From the NCBI GenBank assembly GCA_947474485.1, contig CANJJP010000152.1:1-5305 (forward strand): DNA of 5,305 bases. Direction: 5' to 3'. The number at the start of each line of letters is the position of its first letter. The first letter of the stretch is position 1. Shown piece after piece: positions 1 to 5,305 of this stretch. The translations under genes and the position numbers were made by a program. The DNA is from Bacteroidota bacterium. Lineage in GTDB: Bacteria; Bacteroidota; Bacteroidia; B-17B0; Aurantibacillaceae. Under the pieces are notes generated by a model. That model was not told the origin of the DNA. It was given only the letters and a program-made list of their open reading frames with translations, and did not search any database.

Positions 1-1
1 C

Positions 2-2353
2 TATATTTTTCTTTTTATTCTATTTTCAAAAAGTCTTTGTGCCCAAGAACTAACCCAAACAGTTCGTGGTACAATACTCGACAAACAAACTCAAAGTCCG
101 CTGCCAGGTGCTATTGTACAAGTATTAAATAGTGAGCCACAAAAAGCTACTACTACTGATGAAAACGGAAAATTTAGATTAGATAATATTCCATTAGGAA
201 GATGGCAAATTAAATTTTCTGTAATTAGCTACAAAGAAAAAGTTCAATCAATTATTCTTACTTCTGGAAAAGAAATTGTTTTAAATATAGAGTTAGAAGA
301 AAATGCGGTGCAGGCTGACGAAGTTGTAATTGTTGCTGAGCAAGACAAAACAAAATCGAACAACAAAATGGCAACTGTGAGTTCGCGTTTATTCTCAACA
401 GAAGAAGCATCACGTTATGCAGGAAGTAGAAACGACCCTGCACGTATGGCTGCAAACTTTGCAGGAGTTAGCGGGGCAAACGACAGTAGAAATGATATTA
501 TCATCAGAGGAAATTCTCCTTTAGGCGTTTTATGGAGAGTAAATGGTTTAGATATTCCTAACCCAAATCACTTTGGTTCGCTTGGTTCTACTGGTGGACC
601 AATAAGTATTTTAAACAACAATACACTCGATAATTCTGATTTTATGACGGGTGCTTTTCCTGCAGATTATGGAAATGCTACTGCTGGTGTGTTTGATTTA
701 AAAATGAGAACAGGTAATAACGAAAAGAATGAGTTCCTTGGGCAAGTGGGTTTTAACGGTTTTGAATTAGGTGCTGAAGGTCCCTTTTCGAAAAACAAAA
801 AAAACGGTTCTTTCTTAATTAACTACCGCTACTCTACCTTATCCGTTTTTAAATATTTGAATGTTGATTTTGGCACTGGTTCTGCAGTTCCACAATACCA
901 AGATATCACCTACAAATTAGAATTCCCCACAAAAAAAACTGGTAAGTTTACTTTTTGGGGAATTGGCGGAACGAGTTTTATTAACTTGCTTTCTAAAGAT
1001 CAATCGAAAGAAAATAATTTGTATGGTTATAGTGGCAGAGACATTTATTACAAATCAAACGTAGGCGCAACAGGCATTTCACATGTTTATTTGCTTAACT
1101 CTACTTCTTACATAAAAAGTAATATTGGCGTTAGTGGGCAATACAATGCAATTATTGCAGATAGAATTGACACCAATGTTGTTCCTAATATTAAACGACC
1201 AGAATACAGAAATTACTCTTACACCATTCGTACATCTGGAAACACTACCTACAACAAAAAATTTAACGCGCGTAATTTTATTAATGCAGGCTTTTATGCA
1301 GATATTTATAACACTTCGTTTAAAGACAGCACAAATAATTTTGATAGTTTAGGATTATTACCATTAAGAAATTACACTGGGCAAACATTATTAGGCCGTG
1401 TATTTGCGCAATGGCAACACAAATTTGGAGCAAAGTTTTCGATGAACACAGGTGTAAGTTATCAGCAATTATTTTTAAATAATTCATACAATATTGAACC
1501 GCGTTTTGGACTTAAGTACGAAATCAACAACAAACAATCCTTAAGCTTTGGAGCTGGCTTACATAGCCAATTACAGCCATTGTATGTTTATTTCTCTACT
1601 TCCAAAACAGCGAATGGAAATGTAGAAACAAACCGTAATTTAGATTTTAGTAAAGCGGCCCATGCAATTTTAGCATACGATATTTCCTTGTTTAAAAACA
1701 CTCGTATTAAAGCAGAAGCTTATTATCAATACTTATATAGTATTCCAGTACGAACAAGACCTGATTATTTTTCGGCAATTAATTTAGGCGCTGATTTTGA
1801 AAGTCCGAACATTGACAGCTTAGTAAATAATGGTACAGGCGAAAACTATGGCATTGAATTTACCTTAGAAAAATTTTATAGCAAAGGATATTACTTTTTG
1901 TTCACCACATCTGTGTTTCAAAGTAAATATTTTGGAAGCGATAAAGTATACAGAAACACTGCTTTTAATGGCAACTACGTAATTAATTTGTTAGGCGGAA
2001 AAGAATTTAAAATTAAAACAAAGCACACCATTGCAATTGATGGTAAAGTTGTATTAGCAGGCGGAAAACGTTATATACCAATTGATTTAAACTCATCTAT
2101 TGCTGCAAGTCGGCAGGTTTATTTTGCTAATGAAGCTTACTTTCCGCAATACCAACCTTATTTTAGAATCGACATTAAACCATCTTATCGAATGAATACA
2201 AAAAAACTAACACATGAGTTTAGTTGCGATTTTCAAAATGTTACGCGTAATAATAATGTGTTTCAGCAATCGTATGATTTAAACACGAAGTCAATTAAAA
2301 CTGATTATCAATTAAAATTCTTTTTTGTTCCACAGTATCGATTAACGTTTTAG
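2..2353 (+). CDS. TonB-dependent outer-membrane receptor with carboxypeptidase-like regulatory N-domain (5' partial)
   Basis: The frame is open from base 2 to the TAG at 2351-2353, giving 783 visible residues. It begins inside a signal peptide (hydrophobic YIFLFILF, then SLCAQE at 11-16), so the true start lies just upstream of the window; an internal GTG at 308 is not the start. Residues about 21-98 match the carboxypeptidase-regulatory-like domain of Bacteroidota receptors (VRGTILD, LPGAIV, TDENGKFRLDNIPLG). The plug follows at about 105-260, with IIIRGNSP (166-173), IPNPNHF (185-191), GAFPADYGNATAGVFD (217-232) and EGP (259-261). The rest is an alternating-strand beta-barrel ending in Phe, as expected for BAM-inserted barrels (QYRLTF). 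The family takes up a bound substrate across the outer membrane using TonB/ExbBD energy. The substrate cannot be read from sequence. No SusD-like partner gene follows, and no TonB-box call is made. Family assignment is firm; role is general. Confidence 0.93.
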   Translation, partial: YIFLFILFSKSLCAQELTQTVRGTILDKQTQSPLPGAIVQVLNSEPQKATTTDENGKFRLDNIPLGRWQIKFSVISYKEKVQSIILTSGKEIVLNIELEENAVQADEVVIVAEQDKTKSNNKMATVSSRLFSTEEASRYAGSRNDPARMAANFAGVSGANDSRNDIIIRGNSPLGVLWRVNGLDIPNPNHFGSLGSTGGPISILNNNTLDNSDFMTGAFPADYGNATAGVFDLKMRTGNNEKNEFLGQVGFNGFELGAEGPFSKNKKNGSFLINYRYSTLSVFKYLNVDFGTGSAVPQYQDITYKLEFPTKKTGKFTFWGIGGTSFINLLSKDQSKENNLYGYSGRDIYYKSNVGATGISHVYLLNSTSYIKSNIGVSGQYNAIIADRIDTNVVPNIKRPEYRNYSYTIRTSGNTTYNKKFNARNFINAGFYADIYNTSFKDSTNNFDSLGLLPLRNYTGQTLLGRVFAQWQHKFGAKFSMNTGVSYQQLFLNNSYNIEPRFGLKYEINNKQSLSFGAGLHSQLQPLYVYFSTSKTANGNVETNRNLDFSKAAHAILAYDISLFKNTRIKAEAYYQYLYSIPVRTRPDYFSAINLGADFESPNIDSLVNNGTGENYGIEFTLEKFYSKGYYFLFTTSVFQSKYFGSDKVYRNTAFNGNYVINLLGGKEFKIKTKHTIAIDGKVVLAGGKRYIPIDLNSSIAASRQVYFANEAYFPQYQPYFRIDIKPSYRMNTKKLTHEFSCDFQNVTRNNNVFQQSYDLNTKSIKTDYQLKFFFVPQYRLTF

Positions 2354-2370
2354 TTTTGTAAACCTTGTTC

Positions 2371-2390
2371 AATTTTATGAAGATAAAATT
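2371..2390. terminator. AT-only inverted repeat between convergent genes; possible weak bidirectional terminator
   Basis: AATTTTAT (2371-2378) and ATAAAATT (2383-2390) form a perfect 8-bp stem around the tetraloop GAAG. It lies in the 55-base gap between the receptor stop and the stop of the minus-strand gene, where a shared terminator would be expected. The stem has no G-C pair. Only a short T4 run follows on the plus side (2407-2410) and no T-run follows on the minus side, so it is not a canonical intrinsic terminator. Position is the main support. Confidence 0.35.
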
Positions 2391-2408
2391 CATCTACATG
2401 ATCAAATT

Positions 2409-3074
2409 TTAATACCTCCTCATATTACTAAGAGCGCTCAACTGCCCCTTCAATGCACCTAACACTTCGTCTCTTGATAAATTATCATGATCTAGAACCT
2501 CTATTCTAAAAACTGCATCGTTTGTATAATGATAATAATTGAGTGTATCTGGGCTATCAAAACTGAAACTTGATTTTTCGGTGTGAGAGCGCATTTGCTC
2601 ATTCCAAAACCCATCGGACACACAAAAATAAATATCAGGTAAACTACTTTTCCAAATGGTATTATCACTTCCGTATGGATTCCAAGCAGAATCATTTTGT
2701 AGTTTTATCGAATCGCAAACAAATTGTGTTTTATAAATCTCGGGAACAGTAATATTAAATGAATAAACATTATCAATTAGTTCCTTTTTTAATGTATCTC
2801 TGTAGAGATAATCCATATCATCACCATCTTGTTTTTTCTTTGTCCAAATTTCTTCTCCAACAAAAACATCTTGCCACAAACGCAGATTTAACTGCACCTT
2901 CAAACCAGCGGGATAATCTTTTAAAGCATAAAGAGGAATTTCAATGCGATCCAACATATCTGACTTTAATCTTACAACAGAAGTGTAAAAAGTGCAGGAA
3001 GAATCTTCACAAATGGCAAACTTACCTTTTACAAGATATGGCGCCATTATTTTTCCGTTATACATTAATTGCAT
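2409..3074 (-). CDS. Hypothetical protein with C-terminal C2-like domain
   Basis: This is a 221-residue frame starting at ATG 3072-3074 and ending at TAA 2409-2411. An in-frame TAA at 3087-3089 rules out a longer form; a second Met at residue 4 is the alternative start. There is no signal peptide or membrane segment. Residues about 140-210 resemble a C2 beta-sandwich: LPDIYFCVSDG (145-155) looks like the first calcium-loop strand, and FRIEVLDHDNLSRDEVLG (189-206) looks like the D-x-D...D loop (D195, D197, D202) followed by the usual Leu-Gly. C2 domains bind calcium and often lipids or partner proteins; whether this one does is inference. The N-terminal half (about 1-130) is not recognised; it has Cys22 and Cys27 and an acidic stretch DGDDMD (83-88). 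The gene lies 12 bases after the broken lipoprotein frame on the same strand, so co-transcription is likely. Existence is well supported; the C2 call rests on motif reading only. Confidence 0.8.
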   Translation of the reverse strand: MQLMYNGKIMAPYLVKGKFAICEDSSCTFYTSVVRLKSDMLDRIEIPLYALKDYPAGLKVQLNLRLWQDVFVGEEIWTKKKQDGDDMDYLYRDTLKKELIDNVYSFNITVPEIYKTQFVCDSIKLQNDSAWNPYGSDNTIWKSSLPDIYFCVSDGFWNEQMRSHTEKSSFSFDSPDTLNYYHYTNDAVFRIEVLDHDNLSRDEVLGALKGQLSALSNMRRY

Positions 3075-3220
3075 ATTAAAAATAGTTTAACTTAAGGTAT
3101 CACCTTTATAAACAATCCCATTCAATAATTCATTTTTAAGTTTTGAAAAATCAAACTTAATACGAAGTTCGTTTTCTTCGGCTGTAATTTTAGCTTCAAT
3201 TTTATTTGCAGATTTCCATG

Positions 3221-3246
3221 CAGAATTGTTTTTCAATTCTGTTTTT
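3221..3246 (+). repeat. Perfect 8-bp hairpin followed by T5 inside the lipoprotein gene
   Basis: CAGAATTG (3221-3228) and CAATTCTG (3234-3241) form a perfect stem around a T5 loop and are followed by T5 (3242-3246) on the plus strand. In that orientation it looks like a small intrinsic terminator, but no plus-strand gene precedes it. On the coding (minus) strand it is a hairpin with an A5 loop, downstream of the frameshift site. It may simply reflect AT-rich coding sequence. Confidence 0.4.
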
Positions 3247-3265
3247 ACCTCGACACATTTATTGA

Positions 3266-3272
3266 TAAAAAA
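3266..3272 (-). other. Candidate -1 slippery heptamer T-TTT-TTA
   Basis: Read on the minus strand, the frame-zero codons are AGT TTT TTA, so the heptamer T TTT TTA sits in the X XXY YYZ phase used for -1 ribosomal frameshifting. A -1 slip moves directly into the downstream open frame (INKCVEVK). The nearest hairpin starts 24 bases downstream, farther than the usual 5-9 bases, and no strong Shine-Dalgarno-like stimulator is seen upstream. This makes chance or an indel at least as likely. Confidence 0.3.
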
Positions 3273-3442
3273 CTTGATAGCAGTTTTTTAGTTTGTGCAT
3301 CTTCCTGTTCGTTAAAACAAGAAAACGAACTATAAAGAATTAGTGCGTAGAAAAAACAAAAAATTAACTTTTTCATATTCAAACATAAGTATTAAAACTT
3401 AGCCTTTCATCATCTATATATTCCGCTCTTACAATTTACTGT

Positions 3443-3450
3443 TAAGTTTG
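3443..3450 (+). promoter_or_regulatory. Candidate Bacteroidota -7 element for the glycine-rich protein gene
   Basis: TAAGTTTG is an exact match to the Bacteroidota -7 consensus TAnnTTTG. A -33 TTG is not clear at the expected distance (TTC at 3421-3423, 19 bases upstream). Transcription from here would give a leader of roughly 105 bases before the ATG at 3560. Confidence 0.35.
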
Positions 3451-3482
3451 AGTAAATTAGGCACTTCTGTCGTCTAAAAGTA

Positions 3483-3513
3483 TTGGAAAATGGGATAAAT
3501 TTATCTATTTTTC
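3483..3513 (+). promoter_or_regulatory. Alternative promoter candidate: TTG-N20-TATTTTTC
   Basis: TTG (3483-3485) is separated by 20 bases from TATTTTTC (3506-3513), which matches TAnnTTTG except for the last base. It would give a leader of about 40 bases, A-rich and with no Shine-Dalgarno sequence, as is common in Bacteroidota. The spacer contains a perfect palindrome (3494-3505). Confidence 0.3.
3494..3505. promoter_or_regulatory. Perfect 12-bp palindrome, possible operator
   Basis: GATAAATTTATC equals its own reverse complement. It lies between the -33-like TTG and the -7-like element upstream of the glycine-rich protein gene, a typical place for a repressor site. No regulator gene is visible in the window, and the AT-rich context makes chance palindromes fairly likely. 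Confidence 0.25.
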
Positions 3514-3559
3514 GAAACTATTAGATTGAAACACTGACAAAAAAACTAAAACCAAAAAC

Positions 3560-5305
3560 ATGAATTTTTCATTAAAACTCAGCGCATTATTTTTGTTTAT
3601 TTCAAGCTTTGCTTTTTCGCAAAGAGGCAAAGATGGTGTTGGAAATATTACAGGGACTTCTATAGTAAATGCATATACTACTTTAAGCGCTGATGTTGCT
3701 GCAAATACTACAAGTACAATAAGTGTAGCTAATGCTTCTTCTTTCGCTGCAGGTGACTTAGTATTAATTATTCAAATGCAAGGGGCATATCCAAATGCAG
3801 GCAAAGATACTCTTCCCCCATTTTATGACGCTACAAGTTCCATCCCTAGAGATACAAGCTATGGCTCTGTTCTAAATTATGGTGGATCTGGCAATAATGA
3901 AATAGCACAAATAAATAGTGTAAATTATGGGGCAAATACAATCACATTTGATTGTCAGATTAGCAAGGCGTTTAAGGCTGGTGGCAAAACACAAGTTGTT
4001 CGTTTTAAAAGATATTTATCTTTAAGTATTAGCGGGACAGGAATAATAACTTGTCCGCAATGGGATAGGACTTTAGGCTATGGAGGCGTAGTTGCAATTG
4101 AAGTGCAAGGTAATACAACAATTGCTTCTGGAGGTAAAATTGATGCATCCGGTCTTGGTTTCAAAGGTGGCGCATTAAGATACAGACCAAATAGCGGTCA
4201 GGGTTCGGGAACTGGGAGTTTTGTTTGGGGTGTTACTAATTCGAGATATCTTGAAGGTGGTTACAAAGGTGAGAGTATTGCCGGAGATACTGTTGTTTAT
4301 GCCACTAAATCAGGTGTTTTTGGAACAGGCTCTATTGCAAATGGAGGTGGAGGCGGTTGCGCTAATAATTCTGGAGGTGGTGGTGGTTCCAATGCAGGTT
4401 TAACAAATAAATATTTTGGTGGAATTGGAAATATAGATTCAACTACAAACGCAGGAGGCAATAATTATATTCAAGCATGGTTGTTAGAAACAACAACATT
4501 TACTGGTGTTTTGCCAATTCCATTATGGAGAGCTAACACCAACGCAGGTGGTGGACGTGGTGGTTATTCAAGATCAAATGATATCGATAATCCTTTAACT
4601 ACTGCTCCAAATCAAGCAACATGGGTTGGTGACAATCGAAGACAAGTTGGAGGACTTGGAGGAAGACCATTAGATTACACAAATAGTCAATTATATTTAG
4701 GTGGCGGAGGTGGAAGCGGAAGTGGTGATGATAGTTATCAAGGACCAGGTGGCAATGGAGGAGGAATTGTTTATATAATGAGTTACGGAACAATTTCTGG
4801 TGCGGGGCAAATTGTAAGTAACGGAGCCAACGGATCAAACACTCATACATCTAGCCCAAGAGGTTCTGATAATGGAGGTTCACTTTTAGGACGCGATGGC
4901 GCTGGTGGCGGTGGCGGTGGCGGTGCCATTTATGTTAATTCAACAGGAAGTATTTCTGGAATTACAATTTCTGCCACTGGAGGAAATGGTGGAAACGCAG
5001 CATTATCGACTAGTTTTTCAAACACCAATGATTCTTATGGACCTGGTGGTGGAGGTGGTGGAGGTTTTATTAATATTACTTCTGGAAATTCTCCAACAAC
5101 AAACGTGAGTGGTGGTACAAATGGTATCGTAACTATATCTGGATCCAATGGCTCAACAATAGATACTAGGTTTCCACCAAATGGGTCAACAAAGGGTGGA
5201 CCAGGAACAACACTAGCTAACTTAAATAACTTTACAATTACAACAACAGGAACAACAATTTGTTCAGGTAATACAGCAACAATTTCTGCTTCTTTAACTG
5301 GCACA
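3560..5305 (+). CDS. Secreted glycine-rich repeat surface protein, adhesin-like, candidate type IX secretion substrate (3' partial)
   Basis: The frame opens at ATG 3560-3562 and has no stop up to the window end: 582 residues, with the C-terminus missing. Residues 1-20 are a signal peptide (KLSALFLFISSFAFS, cleavage likely before Gln21). Residues about 30-204 form a conserved-looking head with AAGDLVLIIQMQGA (63-76), GGVVAIEV (175-182) and KIDASGLGFKGG (193-204), which I recognise from large Bacteroidota surface proteins. Residues about 260-530 are glycine-rich, with runs at 262-266, 272-276, 381-385, 449-455 and 496-502. Units of the form GG-[hydrophobic pair]-G-I-S-G...G-x-N-G recur, suggesting a stacked beta structure. 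From about 557 (FTITTTGTTICSGNTATIS) the sequence looks like the start of an Ig/PKD-like domain, as in proteins with gliding-motility-associated or T9SS C-terminal domains; that C-terminus is outside the window. Role in adhesion or motility is inference. No Shine-Dalgarno is seen before the start; the leader is A-rich. Confidence 0.88.
   Translation, partial: MNFSLKLSALFLFISSFAFSQRGKDGVGNITGTSIVNAYTTLSADVAANTTSTISVANASSFAAGDLVLIIQMQGAYPNAGKDTLPPFYDATSSIPRDTSYGSVLNYGGSGNNEIAQINSVNYGANTITFDCQISKAFKAGGKTQVVRFKRYLSLSISGTGIITCPQWDRTLGYGGVVAIEVQGNTTIASGGKIDASGLGFKGGALRYRPNSGQGSGTGSFVWGVTNSRYLEGGYKGESIAGDTVVYATKSGVFGTGSIANGGGGGCANNSGGGGGSNAGLTNKYFGGIGNIDSTTNAGGNNYIQAWLLETTTFTGVLPIPLWRANTNAGGGRGGYSRSNDIDNPLTTAPNQATWVGDNRRQVGGLGGRPLDYTNSQLYLGGGGGSGSGDDSYQGPGGNGGGIVYIMSYGTISGAGQIVSNGANGSNTHTSSPRGSDNGGSLLGRDGAGGGGGGGAIYVNSTGSISGITISATGGNGGNAALSTSFSNTNDSYGPGGGGGGGFINITSGNSPTTNVSGGTNGIVTISGSNGSTIDTRFPPNGSTKGGPGTTLANLNNFTITTTGTTICSGNTATISASLTGT
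4904..4924 (+). repeat. In-frame GGTGGC hexanucleotide tandem repeat (3.5 copies)
   Basis: Three and a half perfect copies of GGTGGC encode seven consecutive glycines (residues 449-455 of the surface protein). The unit is a multiple of three, so slippage would change the length of the glycine run without breaking the frame. Elsewhere the protein uses mixed GGT/GGA/GGC codons, so this block stands out as the most regular tract. Confidence 0.75.

Larger units (their letters stand above)
3087..3376 (-). pseudogene. Small lipoprotein gene interrupted by a one-base frameshift (or using -1 frameshifting)
   Basis: From ATG 3374-3376 the frame encodes MKKLIFCFFYALILYSSFSC, a lipoprotein signal with Cys20 as the lipidated residue (relaxed lipobox SFSC), then the acidic stretch FNEQEDAQTKK. 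In frame zero it stops at TAA 3245-3247 after 43 residues. The -1 frame is open from just before this region to TAA 3087-3089 and encodes a lysine/glutamate-rich, protein-like stretch (FFINKCVEVKTEL, AWKSANKIEAKITAEENELR, KFDFSKLKNELLNGIVYKGD). One extra base at either T6/A6 run (3284-3289 or 3267-3272) would give a continuous 96-residue lipoprotein. The N-terminus implies transport by the Sec/Lol route; acidic residues after the Cys could act as a Bacteroidota surface-export signal (inference). It may be a real pseudogene, a homopolymer sequencing error, or a programmed frameshift. The family is not recognised. The likely partner is the gene 12 bases downstream. Confidence 0.7.

Noticed and set aside
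1125..1352. Plus-strand frame of 75 codons inside the receptor gene
   Set aside because: It is fully contained in the receptor barrel in another frame, with no domain or start signal.
308..2353. GTG at 308 as the start of the receptor gene
   Set aside because: The same frame is open back to base 2 and encodes a signal peptide and a complete regulatory domain before that point.
2759..3079. Plus-strand frame of 106 codons opposite the C2-like gene
   Set aside because: It is antisense to a better-supported minus-strand gene, has no promoter or leader signal, and its product is rich in His/Leu/Gln with no recognisable domain.
3087..3089. Possible fusion of the lipoprotein and C2-like genes into one protein
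   Set aside because: They share a frame, but TAA at 3087-3089 separates them, and a normal ATG follows 12 bases later; two adjacent genes are simpler.
3380..3387. Exact TATGTTTG (-7-like) on the minus strand before the lipoprotein gene
   Set aside because: It ends only three bases before the ATG, which would force a leaderless transcript, and no TTG is found at -33 spacing; chance match in AT-rich DNA is likely.
5035..5304. Minus-strand frame of 89 codons with a proline run
   Set aside because: The prolines are the reverse complement of the glycine codons of the surface protein; it is a shadow of the plus-strand frame. The same applies to 4599-4850 minus, and 4896-5108 and 4221-4403 plus are out-of-frame shadows.

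Overview
This AT-rich window very probably comes from a member of the Bacteroidota (Flavobacteriales- or Sphingobacteriales-like, judged by protein style and not by any marker gene). The evidence is a TonB-dependent receptor with an N-terminal carboxypeptidase-like regulatory domain, TAnnTTTG-type promoter candidates, A-rich leaders without a clear Shine-Dalgarno sequence, a Cys-anchored lipoprotein, and a large glycine-rich secreted protein of the kind found in gliding / type IX-secreting bacteria. All recognisable products are envelope or exported proteins. No rRNA, tRNA, CRISPR array, insertion sequence or integrase was seen.

Layout. (1) 2-2353, plus: 3' end of a TonB-dependent outer-membrane receptor; only the first few codons of its signal peptide are missing. 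(2) 2354-2408: short convergent gap holding an AT-only 8-bp inverted repeat. (3) 2409-3074, minus: a 221-residue protein of unknown function whose C-terminal part resembles a C2 (calcium-binding beta-sandwich) domain. (4) 3087-3376, minus: a small lipoprotein gene directly upstream of gene 3 and probably co-transcribed with it. Its reading frame is broken by one base near two runs of six identical bases. A -1 slip there, including at a T-TTT-TTA heptamer that is in phase, would restore a 96-residue product. (5) 3377-3559: divergent intergenic region with two weak plus-strand promoter candidates and a perfect 12-bp palindrome. (6) 3560-5305, plus: a reading frame that stays open to the window edge (582 residues visible). 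It encodes a secreted glycine-rich repeat protein that ends, in this window, at what looks like the start of an Ig/PKD-like domain.

How they fit. The lipoprotein and C2-like genes form a likely two-gene unit divergent from the glycine-rich surface protein and convergent with the receptor. There is no SusD-like gene beside the receptor, so this is not a standard SusCD glycan-uptake pair. Functional links between the units are not shown by the sequence. The points most worth a second look are the in-phase frameshift site in the lipoprotein gene, the C2-like protein with conserved acidic loop residues, and the repeat architecture of the open-ended surface protein.
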